Source: an uncultured Eubacteriales bacterium
GTDB lineage: Bacteria; Bacillota; Clostridia; Christensenellales; CAG-138
Assembly (NCBI GenBank): GCA_902798825.1
Contig: CADBYI010000034.1
Coordinates: 1 to 45,576 of the forward strand
Direction: 5' to 3'
Length of the DNA stretch: 45,576 nucleotides
Below are positions 22,580-30,364 of this stretch, one piece after another; position 1 is the first letter of the stretch, and each line of letters starts with the position of its first letter. Position numbers and translations under genes: made by a program. Under the pieces are notes generated by a model. That model saw nothing but the letters and a program-made list of their open reading frames with translations. It made no database searches and was not told the DNA's origin.

Positions 22580-23689
22580 TTATCGAATGGGCTTTCCGTC
22601 GATATACACCGCCCGTACCGTCAGTTCCCGATCCAGCAGCACGAAGTCCGCAGCCTTGCCGGGGGCCAGGGAACCGATCCGATGCTCCTGGCGGATGGCC
22701 TTGGCCGGGGTCAGGGTGGCTGCCGTGACGGCCGCCTCCAGGGGCACGCCGAAGCGGACCGATCGACGCAGGCCCTCCATAAGATGGATGGAGCTGCCCG
22801 CCAGGGTGGCGGTGCCTTGCAGCCTTGCCACGCCGCCGGTCAGGGTGATGGGCTGGCCCCCCAGCTCATAGTCCCCGTCGGGCATGCCGGCGCAGCGGAG
22901 GGAATCGGAGATCAGCGCCAGCTTCTCTCCGAACAGCCGGTGGACCAGCCGGATGACGGCGGGATGGATGTGGAACCCGTCGGTGATCAGCTCCACGGTG
23001 GCCCCGGCGTCCAAAGCGGCGGGCACCACCCCGGGTTCCCGGTGGTTGAGGGCGGGCATGGCGTTGAACAGATGGGTGGCGTGGGTGGCCCCGGCCTCAT
23101 AGGCGGCCATGGCCGTGTCATAGTCCGCCGTGGTGTGGCCCAGGGACACGGTGCAGTCCCGGCTGGCCTCCCGGATGAAGGGGAGGGCCCCCGGCTCCTC
23201 CGGGGCCAGGGTGATGAGCCGCACCAGGCCCCCCGAAGCCTCGTTCAGCCGATGGAACATATGGATATCCGGGGCATGCAAGTTGTCCGGGTTCTGGGCG
23301 CCGCACTTCTTTCGGCTCACGAAGGGCCCCTCCAGATGGATGCCCGCCACCTTGGCCCCGTCGGTCGGCCGTTGAAATCCCTTCACCGCCGCCATGGCCT
23401 TCGTGAGCTCCGGCTCCTTCAGCGTCATGGTGGTGGGGCACCAGGAGGTGACCCCCTGGGCGGCGTAGTAGCGGGCCATCGCGGACAGCCCTTCCGGCTT
23501 GCCGTCGCTGGCGTCCTCGCCCATGGCCCCGTGGGTGTGGATGTCGATGAGCCCGGGGATCAGATACCAGCCCTGGGCGTCCGTGCCCCCCTTCACCTGG
23601 GGACCGACGGTCCGGACGGTCTCGTCAAAGTCCATGCCGCCGGTCACGAACCGGCCGTCCAGAAATACCTGTGCGTTGGAAAGCTTCAT
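22580..23689 (-). CDS. nagA: N-acetylglucosamine-6-phosphate deacetylase
   Basis: 369 residues. It removes acetate from GlcNAc-6-P to give GlcN-6-P. The amidohydrolase fold shows the metal-site HTHG near residue 51, the conserved IHLEGPFVS...GAQ segment with the metal Glu, LGHTTADY, THLFNAM and the catalytic Asp in ALISDSL. These match NagA throughout. It begins four bases after the ROK-like kinase stop and is co-transcribed with it from the promoter at 25103-25131. NagB, the next enzyme of the route, is not in the window and must be encoded elsewhere. Confidence 0.93.
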   Translation of the reverse strand: MKLSNAQVFLDGRFVTGGMDFDETVRTVGPQVKGGTDAQGWYLIPGLIDIHTHGAMGEDASDGKPEGLSAMARYYAAQGVTSWCPTTMTLKEPELTKAMAAVKGFQRPTDGAKVAGIHLEGPFVSRKKCGAQNPDNLHAPDIHMFHRLNEASGGLVRLITLAPEEPGALPFIREASRDCTVSLGHTTADYDTAMAAYEAGATHATHLFNAMPALNHREPGVVPAALDAGATVELITDGFHIHPAVIRLVHRLFGEKLALISDSLRCAGMPDGDYELGGQPITLTGGVARLQGTATLAGSSIHLMEGLRRSVRFGVPLEAAVTAATLTPAKAIRQEHRIGSLAPGKAADFVLLDRELTVRAVYIDGKPIR

Positions 23690-23693
23690 ATCC

Positions 23694-25076
23694 TTATCCT
23701 CTCAGGGCGGGGAGGCTGGCCGCCGCCGCGGACTGGCCCACGCGCCGGAACCGCTCGTCGGGCAGGGAGGGGAGAATGGCTTTGGCCACCGCCGGGTACT
23801 CGTCTTCCAGCACCCGCTTCGCCTCCGCCAGCACCCGATCGCCGCCCTTGCCGCTCATGACCCGGCCCAGGAGCAGCACGTGCTTCATGCCGTACAGCTC
23901 ATAGTAGTAGACCAGGGTGTGGCCCAGATAGGTGCCGATGCTGTCGTAGACCGCCGCCGCCGCGGGATCGTCCGCCTCCATGCGCTTTTGCACCACCTTC
24001 AGCTTTTCGGCGGGGGACAGCTTTTCATCCAGCACGATTCCTGCCCGAGGGGCCAGCTTGATGACGGCGTCCTGGGAGAAATACTTGACGCCGCAGCCGA
24101 TGTCGCCGCTCCACTCGTCCGCCATGGCGTCGGGGGCCGCGTCCACGGGCACGAAGGCCAGCTCGTTGAGCCAGCCGGTGATCCGTCCCTCCCTGTCCAC
24201 GAAGCCCACGGCTTCGCTGGTGCCCATGGCGATGCCCAAAACGTTCGGCTCGCCCAGGCTCAGCATCCCCGCCAGGGCCGACACGTCGCCGTCGTTGGCC
24301 ACCTCGAAGGGAATGTCCCCGAAGGTATCCCGGATGGCCCGGATGTAGATGTCCTTCACCTTGGCGTCGAACAGATCCTTGGGGATCTGCAGGAACAGGG
24401 AGGCGTTCATGGTCCGGTTGTTGATGTAGATACCGGCGGAGGACACGCCCACCGCGTCCACCCGCGGAAGATGGGCCGCTGCGCTCTTGAGGGCGGCTAC
24501 GATGCCGTCGTAATGGTACTGGGGGTCGGCGTTGGTCTTGGGAAACCAGACCACCTCCTCGTCGTAGACGCTCTCGCCGTCCATGACGGCGCTGACCTTC
24601 CGATCGCTGCCGCCGGCGTCGAAGCCGATCCGGCAGCCTTCGAGATGTCCACCGATGGCCTGGGGCGCGTCCTTTTCAACGGGCAGCTCGTCCGCGTAGA
24701 CCACCTCGAAGGGGCGCTCGTACACGTTGGACATGAAGTGGAAATCGAAATCCCGGCTGCCGCCGTCGGCGAAGACGGCTTTCAGATGGTCGTACATGGC
24801 CCGATCCCCGGACACGTAGACCTTAAAGCCGCCCTTCATCCACAGCAGGGTCTTGACCAGACGGTCCAAATAGTATTTGTCTGCCGACGCATATTCCGGC
24901 GTCCCATGGATACGGGTGTCGACCCGGGCGATCTGCCCGTCCGCCCGCTCCACGGCGATGCCGAGAGGCTTTGCGGCGGTTGTGAGAAACGCCCGGTTGA
25001 ACAGCCCAATGGGGACGAACCCGGGATCGAGCTTGGGGATGTTGATGATGGGGATCTGGATACCGTACAGGTCCAT
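23694..25076 (-). CDS. ROK-like sugar kinase, long divergent form
   Basis: 460 residues, about 150 longer than usual ROK kinases. Residues 1-150 are an added N-terminal part of unknown fold. The kinase core has the phosphate loop IGFDAGGSDRKVSAVMDGE near 170, AVGVSSAGIYI, and VANDGDVSALAG, where the Asp after Asn fits the catalytic base of the ROK motif NDANAAA. The zinc-binding CxCGxxGC motif of ROK proteins is absent; GCGVKYFS stands at that place. Position between an AGE epimerase and nagA suggests phosphorylation of GlcNAc (or ManNAc). The start ATG 25076 follows AGGAGG. Substrate is inferred from context only. Confidence 0.7.
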   Translation of the reverse strand: MDLYGIQIPIINIPKLDPGFVPIGLFNRAFLTTAAKPLGIAVERADGQIARVDTRIHGTPEYASADKYYLDRLVKTLLWMKGGFKVYVSGDRAMYDHLKAVFADGGSRDFDFHFMSNVYERPFEVVYADELPVEKDAPQAIGGHLEGCRIGFDAGGSDRKVSAVMDGESVYDEEVVWFPKTNADPQYHYDGIVAALKSAAAHLPRVDAVGVSSAGIYINNRTMNASLFLQIPKDLFDAKVKDIYIRAIRDTFGDIPFEVANDGDVSALAGMLSLGEPNVLGIAMGTSEAVGFVDREGRITGWLNELAFVPVDAAPDAMADEWSGDIGCGVKYFSQDAVIKLAPRAGIVLDEKLSPAEKLKVVQKRMEADDPAAAAVYDSIGTYLGHTLVYYYELYGMKHVLLLGRVMSGKGGDRVLAEAKRVLEDEYPAVAKAILPSLPDERFRRVGQSAAAASLPALRG

Positions 25077-25102
25077 GCGGCAAACCTCCTGACTTTTTTT
25101 TC

Positions 25103-25131
25103 ATCATACCGAAAAACGTTCCTTTTGGCAA
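25103..25131 (-). promoter_or_regulatory. Promoter of the ROK-nagA operon
   Basis: Minus-strand TTGCCA (25131-25126) and TATGAT (25108-25103) have a 17-base spacer. The CTTTTGG half-site at 25122-25128 overlaps the -35 and matches half of the palindrome upstream of the transporter operon. Confidence 0.75.
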
Positions 25132-25137
25132 GGCGTC

Positions 25138-25166
25138 TTGCATGAAAAAACAGCCTATGATACAAT
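25138..25166 (+). promoter_or_regulatory. Promoter of the epimerase operon
   Basis: TTGCAT (25138-25143) and TACAAT (25161-25166) with a 17-base spacer, 32 bases before the epimerase start. It lies back to back with the ROK promoter, only six bases between the two -35 boxes, so one regulator could serve both. Confidence 0.75.
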
Positions 25167-25198
25167 AAACCGAATCGAAAGGAAAGGATGCGTTCACT

Positions 25199-26416
25199 AT
25201 GGATAAAGAGAAGTTTCTGCAGGCCCACCGGTGGGTCAGGGACGAGCTTCAGGGCAGCGTCAACTTTTGGCTTCGCCACGGCCTCGATCATGAGCACGGC
25301 GGCGTCTACACCTGCCTGGATCGAAAGGGCGACATATTCTCCACCGACAAGAGCGTGTGGATGCAGGGCCGCTGCGGCTGGATCTATGCCTTCCTCTGCT
25401 CCAACTACGGCGTCCGGCCGGAGTGGCTGGAGGCGTCAAAGAGCTGCGTGGAGTTCCTGGAGGACCACTGCGTGAACCACGAGGCCGGGGACAGGCTCTA
25501 CTTCACTGTCACCGGCGACGGTCGGCCCCTGCGGCAGCGACGGTACTGCTTCTCCGAGGACTTCTATACCATGGCCAATGCGGAGCTGTACGCCAACACC
25601 GGCGAAAAGAAGTATATCGAGCGGGCGAGGCGCACCTACGAGCTGACCTACGCCCTGCGCCACGGCCTCATAGAGGACCCCACGGGCCTTGGCCCCAAGA
25701 CCGTGCCGGAGACAAGGCGGGGCCGGGCCTTCGGCGATCCCATGATCTACCTCAACGTGACCGCTGTCATGCGTCGGTGCGACCCCGAGAACGCCGCCCT
25801 CTACGAGGAACGGGCGAAGCAGTGCGTGGACGAGATCATCCGCTACCACTATAAGCCGGAACTGAAGTGCGTCCTGGAGACCGTGGGCCCCGACGGGGAG
25901 CTGCAGACCGACACCACCGCCGGCCGCGTGGTGAACCCGGGCCATGACATCGAGGGCAGCTGGTTCCTGGCAGAGCAGGCCAACGCCACCGGCGACAAAG
26001 CTCTCCATGAGATCGCCGAGACCATCTTCCGCAACGCCATCGCGGCGGGCTGGGACGAGAAGTACGAAGGCCTTCTCTACTTCATCGACTGCATGGGCAA
26101 GCCCCCGGAAGCCTATGAGCACGACATGAAGCTCTGGTGGCCCCACAACGAGATTCTGATCGCCTCCATGCTGTTCTATCGGGACACCGGGGACGAGTAT
26201 TATCTGGACTGGTTCTATCGGACGCTGGACTATTGTGAGAAGCACTTCGCCGACCCCGCCTACGGGGAGTGGTACGGCTACCTGCGCCGGGACGGCCAAC
26301 CCACGGAGCCCCCCTGCAAGGGCAGCACCTTCAAGGGCCCCTTCCACGTGCCCCGCAGCCTCATCCTGGTGGACAAGCTCATGGATGAGATCGAAGAAAA
26401 GAACGGCTGGCGCTAA
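25199..26416 (+). CDS. N-acylglucosamine 2-epimerase (AGE family)
   Basis: 405 residues; ATG follows AAAGGAAAGGA. AGE enzymes interconvert free ManNAc and GlcNAc, or related sugars, in an (alpha/alpha)6 barrel. The two expected catalytic histidines are present: His249 in NPGHDIEGSW and His383 in KGPFHVPRSL; the central WWPHNE motif near 307 also matches. With NanA, YhcH and nagA nearby the likely substrate is ManNAc derived from sialic acid. This replaces the NanK plus NanE steps used by many Firmicutes. Cellobiose or mannose epimerases share the fold, so substrate specificity is an inference from context. Confidence 0.87.
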   Translation: MDKEKFLQAHRWVRDELQGSVNFWLRHGLDHEHGGVYTCLDRKGDIFSTDKSVWMQGRCGWIYAFLCSNYGVRPEWLEASKSCVEFLEDHCVNHEAGDRLYFTVTGDGRPLRQRRYCFSEDFYTMANAELYANTGEKKYIERARRTYELTYALRHGLIEDPTGLGPKTVPETRRGRAFGDPMIYLNVTAVMRRCDPENAALYEERAKQCVDEIIRYHYKPELKCVLETVGPDGELQTDTTAGRVVNPGHDIEGSWFLAEQANATGDKALHEIAETIFRNAIAAGWDEKYEGLLYFIDCMGKPPEAYEHDMKLWWPHNEILIASMLFYRDTGDEYYLDWFYRTLDYCEKHFADPAYGEWYGYLRRDGQPTEPPCKGSTFKGPFHVPRSLILVDKLMDEIEEKNGWR

Positions 26417-26424
26417 GGACCTTC

Positions 26425-27093
26425 ATGGAAAAGCCCTTTCGCCGGGTCTTCGATCCGGACAATCTGTGGTGGTCCTTTCTGGGCCGAGGGGTGGATTTGG
26501 TGGGCTTGAGCCTATTCTGGGCGTTTTTGTGCCTTCCCATCGTTACCTTCGGCCCGGCCACCTCGGCCCTCTATTACACCGTGGTCAAGTGCTTCCGCCA
26601 GAAGGAGAAGAGCACCTTCCGCCTCTTTTGGCGTGCCTTCCGTGGAAATCTGAAGCGGGGCATAGGGGCCACGCTGATCTGTCTGCCCGTGGCGGCGCTG
26701 CTGGCCCTGGGTTACAGCGTCATGAAGGCCAACTGGGGGAGCGACTTCGGCGCGGTCATGTTCGTGGCCTACGACATCGCCCTCCTGGTGCCCTTGGGCA
26801 TCATGGTCTGGCTGTTTGCGCTGCTGGGCCGGTTCGATGCACCGCTGAAGGACAGCTTCCGCACGGCGGTCATGCTGACCTTCCGGCATCTGCCCAGCAC
26901 CGTCATCTTGGTGCTGCTGACCTTGGAGACGGGCATCTCCTTAATTGAAAAGTGGTGGCCGGTGTTCTTTGCACCGGTGCTCTGGGCGCTGCTCTCCAGC
27001 CTGTTCATGGAGCGAATCTTCCCCAAGTATCTGAGCGAGTCGCAGATCGAACAGCTGAACATGACCAGCGAGACGCCGGTGGAAAACGGCTGA
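26425..27093 (+). CDS. YesL-like DUF624 membrane protein
   Basis: 222 residues with about five membrane helices. The N-terminus FRRVFDPDNLWW then LFWAFLCLPIVTFGPATSALYY is characteristic of the YesL/DUF624 family, which is nearly always encoded with sugar ABC transporters in Firmicutes, though its role is not known. It starts eight bases after the epimerase stop and shares its promoter. The gene is closed by a terminator at 27111. Confidence 0.83.
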   Translation: MEKPFRRVFDPDNLWWSFLGRGVDLVGLSLFWAFLCLPIVTFGPATSALYYTVVKCFRQKEKSTFRLFWRAFRGNLKRGIGATLICLPVAALLALGYSVMKANWGSDFGAVMFVAYDIALLVPLGIMVWLFALLGRFDAPLKDSFRTAVMLTFRHLPSTVILVLLTLETGISLIEKWWPVFFAPVLWALLSSLFMERIFPKYLSESQIEQLNMTSETPVENG

Positions 27094-27110
27094 AGCCATA
27101 CAACGAAAAC

Positions 27111-27143
27111 AGCCGCCCTGAAAAGGGCGGCTGCGGATTTTTT
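27111..27143. terminator. Bidirectional terminator between yesL-like and SGNH genes
   Basis: AGCCGCCCT (27111-27119) and AGGGCGGCT (27124-27132) form a perfect stem with a GAAA loop and downstream T-run to 27143. It separates convergent genes. Confidence 0.8.
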
Positions 27144-27149
27144 GGAAGG

Positions 27150-27788
27150 TCAGACCAGGGTGGGGATCAGCTTCGCCAGCTTCTCCGCCAGCTGGGCATG
27201 GCCCTTGCGGGAGAGATGCATGTGGTCCACGTCGTTGAATTCGCACCCCCTGGCGTCGAAGAAGTGGCAGCCGTTGCGCTCCGCCACCGGGGCCAGGTAC
27301 TGGGCGAGCTGTTCGGACTTCTCCACGCAGCCGTTACCCATGACGATATCCAGGAAGGGTTCTTCGATGGGCGGCGGGCAGACAATCAGAATGTTGGGCG
27401 CGTGTTTGCCCCAGCATTCCACGCTCTTGCATTTCTTGATGAGCCGCTCCATGCCCACGGCGATGCCGGGGGCGCCTACGCCGAAGCGCTCCTTGGTGTC
27501 GTTGGTCCCCAGCATGATGACGAGCAGGTCTACCGGCTCGTGGGCCATGAGGGTGGCGTAGGCAACGGAGAGGGCGTCCATGCTCTCGTGGAGGGCGTCC
27601 ACAAACACGGTGGTGCGGCCGCTCAAGCCCTCCTCGATCACCAGATACTCCTGGCCCAACGCCTGCTGCAATCGGCAGGTCCAGCGCTCATTTTCGTCGA
27701 ACCGGTCGCTATGGCTGGCGGTGTCGTTGGGGTCGGCGCAGTAGCCGTGGGTGTTGGAATCGCCAAAACATAGGATATGTCGCTTCAT
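27150..27788 (-). CDS. SGNH/GDSL hydrolase (esterase)
   Basis: 212 residues, cytoplasmic. Block I CFGDSNTHGY carries the nucleophile Ser11, GTND is the block III Asn, and DHMHLSRKGH near the end carries the catalytic Asp and His. The family includes esterases and acetylhydrolases. Within this sialic-acid island it may remove O-acetyl groups from imported sialic acid (inference). The start ATG 27788 follows AGGGGGT; an upstream ATG at 27806 is possible but less well placed. It has its own consensus promoter and a shared terminator. Confidence 0.83.
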   Translation of the reverse strand: MKRHILCFGDSNTHGYCADPNDTASHSDRFDENERWTCRLQQALGQEYLVIEEGLSGRTTVFVDALHESMDALSVAYATLMAHEPVDLLVIMLGTNDTKERFGVGAPGIAVGMERLIKKCKSVECWGKHAPNILIVCPPPIEEPFLDIVMGNGCVEKSEQLAQYLAPVAERNGCHFFDARGCEFNDVDHMHLSRKGHAQLAEKLAKLIPTLV

Positions 27789-27820
27789 ATCGAAGACCCC
27801 CTGCATATAAATTGTTATTC

Positions 27821-27850
27821 ATTATAGCGACTGCGGCACTTCCCTGTCAA
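27821..27850 (-). promoter_or_regulatory. Consensus promoter of the SGNH gene
   Basis: On the minus strand TTGACA (27850-27845) and TATAAT (27826-27821) are both perfect, with an 18-base spacer. Confidence 0.8.
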
Positions 27851-27902
27851 GGCCTTTGGAGGGGGTGAGGGGGACCTGTCGGATCACCCTTCTCCATTTT
27901 CG

Positions 27903-27918
27903 CCAAAAGCTCTTTTGG
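27903..27918 (+). promoter_or_regulatory. Palindrome CCAAAAG-CT-CTTTTGG upstream of the transporter operon
   Basis: A perfect 16-base inverted repeat ends 13 bases before the -35 box of the solute-binding protein promoter. It is a likely operator. The half-site CTTTTGG also lies on the -35 of the ROK-nagA promoter. No regulator gene is present in the island. Confidence 0.45.
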
Positions 27919-27931
27919 GCCACCTTCTCTA

Positions 27932-27961
27932 TTGACAAAAGGGGGTATGAGTATGTATTAT
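27932..27961 (+). promoter_or_regulatory. Promoter of the sugar transporter operon
   Basis: Perfect TTGACA (27932-27937) and TATTAT (27956-27961) with an 18-base spacer. The leader of about 65 bases holds two hairpins, GGGG/CCCC at 27970-27984 and TGCGCC/GGCGCA at 27987-28003, before the AGGAGG site. Confidence 0.75.
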
Positions 27962-28034
27962 TTAGGCAAGGGGACTGCGCCCCCGATGCGCCGTTAAGGC
28001 GCATACATATCATATTATTATTAGGAGGAAACAC

Positions 28035-29333
28035 ATGAAGAAGCTACTGTCCATCGCGCTGGCGCTGTTGATGGTCCTCGGCCTTGCCGCCATCGCCAAG
28101 CCCGCCTCTGCCGACGCCGAAGAGATCACCCTTTGGACCTACCCCATCGGCAACTGGGGCAACGAAGAGGCTGTCAAGGCTCTGACCGATGCGTTCACCG
28201 CCGAGACCGGCATCAAGGTCAAGGTCGAGTACCTGACCTATACCGACGGCGACGACAAGGTCAACACCGCCCTCACCGCCAAGAAGGCGCCCGACCTGAT
28301 CATGGAAGGACCCGAGCGTCTGGTCAGCAACTGGGGCGCCCAGGGCTACATGGTCAACATCGCCGACCTGTTCGACGATCAGGACAAAGCCGAGATCAAC
28401 CCGGCTGCCCTCGCCGCCTGCTTCGCCGACGACGCCACCGCATACGAGTATCCCCTCTGCATGACGGCCCACTGCATGGCGATCAACATGACCGCTGTCA
28501 AGGAAGCCGGCGCTGAGGAGTTTGTCAACACCGACACCCACCTCTGGACCACCGAGCAGTTCTTCAACACCGTCAAAGCGCTGGCCGCCAAGTACGGCCT
28601 GGTGGGCGGCATCTACTGCAGCGGCCAGGGCGGCGACCAGGGCACCCGCGCTCTCGTCAACAACCTCTATGGCGGCACCTTCACCAATGCGGAGCACACC
28701 GCCTACACCTGGGATGATCCCAAGAACATCCAGGCGCTCAAGGCTCTCTATGATCTCGAAGGCCTCGACTATGATCCCTCCATCAACGGCGGCGAAGAGA
28801 TCGCCAACTTCTACAACGGCATCTTCAAAATGGCCTTCTGCTGGAACATCGGCCAGCAGCTGAACCCCAACAGTGCCGGCACCGGCGCCGGGAAGACCGC
28901 CAATGGCGAAGACATCGCCTTCATGGCCTTCCCCTCTGAGGATGGGAACGCCGTCCTTCAGGGCGGTATCTGGGGCTTTGGTATCTTCAACAACGGCGAC
29001 GACGCCAGGATCGAAGCTGCCAAGAAGTTCATCCTGTACATGGCTGACAGCGAGCACACCGTGGATGCCGTTCGCGCTTCCAACTACTTCGCTGCCCGTT
29101 CCGCAGTAGCCGGCAATGAGCTGGACATCTGGGCTGGCAACGAGATCATGGCTGAGTACAACAAGCTCATGCCGTTCCTGGGCGACTACTACCAGGTGAC
29201 CAAGGGTTGGGCTCCCGCCCGTACCGCCTGGTGGAACATGCTCCAGCAGGTCGGCGCCAGCGACGGTTCCGAAGCTGCCATCGCCGCGGCTGTGGCTGAT
29301 TACTGCGCTCAGGCCAACGAAGGCGCCAAGTAA
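28035..29333 (+). CDS. Sugar ABC transporter substrate-binding protein
   Basis: 432 residues; ATG follows TTAGGAGGAAACAC. The mature part, from ITLWTYPIGNWGNEEAVKALTDAFTAETGIKVKVEYLTY, is a family 1 (UgpB/MalE-like) extracellular binding protein. The signal peptide ends in KPASA and contains no cysteine, so there is no lipobox, which is unusual for a monoderm binding protein. It is the first gene of the transporter operon. Substrate is probably sialic acid or a related amino sugar, judged by NanA, YhcH and AGE neighbours. A strong hairpin after the gene may keep its mRNA more abundant than the permease part. Confidence 0.88.
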   Translation: MKKLLSIALALLMVLGLAAIAKPASADAEEITLWTYPIGNWGNEEAVKALTDAFTAETGIKVKVEYLTYTDGDDKVNTALTAKKAPDLIMEGPERLVSNWGAQGYMVNIADLFDDQDKAEINPAALAACFADDATAYEYPLCMTAHCMAINMTAVKEAGAEEFVNTDTHLWTTEQFFNTVKALAAKYGLVGGIYCSGQGGDQGTRALVNNLYGGTFTNAEHTAYTWDDPKNIQALKALYDLEGLDYDPSINGGEEIANFYNGIFKMAFCWNIGQQLNPNSAGTGAGKTANGEDIAFMAFPSEDGNAVLQGGIWGFGIFNNGDDARIEAAKKFILYMADSEHTVDAVRASNYFAARSAVAGNELDIWAGNEIMAEYNKLMPFLGDYYQVTKGWAPARTAWWNMLQQVGASDGSEAAIAAAVADYCAQANEGAK

Positions 29334-29385
29334 GCGCTGGCCCCGCTCCTCCCCCTGAGGGAGGAACACCCTGCGAATGGGTTCG

Positions 29386-29422
29386 CGCCCCATTCCCGCG
29401 CGATGCGGGAATGGGGCGTTTT
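29386..29422 (+). terminator. Intercistronic stem-loop after the binding-protein gene
   Basis: A 14-bp perfect stem (29386-29399 with 29405-29418, loop GCGAT) is followed by TTTT. It lies between the binding protein and the permeases and probably acts as a partial terminator or an mRNA 3'-end stabiliser that sets a high binding-protein to permease ratio. Confidence 0.75.
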
Positions 29423-29455
29423 GCATGACTTGTGTTGAAAGCGAGGTAATATCCC

Positions 29456-30352
29456 GTGCCGCAAACGATGAGCCCTGAGCTGCGCCGCAGAGAGACCGTT
29501 GCCGGTTATCTCTTTCTGCTGCCCAGTTTGATCTTCTTCGTCGGGTTCGTGGTCATTCCCATGGTCATGTGCGTCGTGACCAGCTTCTTCGACGCCACGA
29601 TGGACCTGAACACCCCCGACAAATTCATTTGGTTCGACAACTATATCGAGCTTTGGCAGGATCCCGTCTTCCTGAAGGGCCTGACGAACACGCTTATCAT
29701 CGTTCTGGTCAGCGTGCCCTTCACCTGCATCTTCTCCCTGTGGGTGGCCTCCGCCATCTATAAGATGAGGGAGGGCTTGCTCAGTTTCTTCCGGATCGTC
29801 TTCTACCTCCCCGTGGTCACCGGCAGCGTGGCGGTCACGGTGGTGTGGAAGTGGATGTACAACAACTATTACGGCATCTTCAACTATGTTCTGAAAAACA
29901 CGGGGATCATCAGCAAGAACATCAACTGGCTGGGCAATCCCCAGTACGCCCTCTGGTGTATCATCCTGATCCTGCTCACCACCTCCGTGGGCCAGCCCAT
30001 CGTGCTGTACGTGTCCGCCCTCAGCAACGTGGACAGCTCCCTTGTGGAGGCGGCGGAAGTGGACGGCGCCACCAACACGCAGGTGTTCTGGCGGATCAAA
30101 TGGCCCCAGATCATGCCCACCACCCTGTACATCCTGATCATCACCACCATCAACTCCTTCCAGTGCTTCGCCCTCATCCAGCTGCTCACCAGCGGCGGCC
30201 CGAACTATGCTACGGAGACGGTGATGTACTACATCTACTACACCGCGTTCAAGCTATACCGCTTCGGCTACGGCAACGCCATGGGCGTGATCCTGGCCAT
30301 CTTCATCGGCATCCTGAGCGCCGTCCAGTTCCGCCTTGCGCGGGAGAAATAG
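29456..30352 (+). CDS. Sugar ABC transporter permease 1
   Basis: 298 residues from GTG 29456 after GCGAGGT. Six membrane helices are visible. The EAA loop that docks the ATPase is EAAEVDGATNTQVFWRIKWP near residue 200. The N-terminal LFLLPSLIFFVGFVVIPM is typical of the UgpA/LacF/MalF-type CUT1 subunit. It pairs with the permease directly downstream. Confidence 0.92.
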   Translation: MPQTMSPELRRRETVAGYLFLLPSLIFFVGFVVIPMVMCVVTSFFDATMDLNTPDKFIWFDNYIELWQDPVFLKGLTNTLIIVLVSVPFTCIFSLWVASAIYKMREGLLSFFRIVFYLPVVTGSVAVTVVWKWMYNNYYGIFNYVLKNTGIISKNINWLGNPQYALWCIILILLTTSVGQPIVLYVSALSNVDSSLVEAAEVDGATNTQVFWRIKWPQIMPTTLYILIITTINSFQCFALIQLLTSGGPNYATETVMYYIYYTAFKLYRFGYGNAMGVILAIFIGILSAVQFRLAREK

Positions 30353-30364
30353 GGGGGTGAGGAT

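Noticed and set aside
27856..28038. Short frame of 60 codons before the binding-protein gene
   Set aside because: It overlaps the palindrome, promoter and leader and has no ribosome site.
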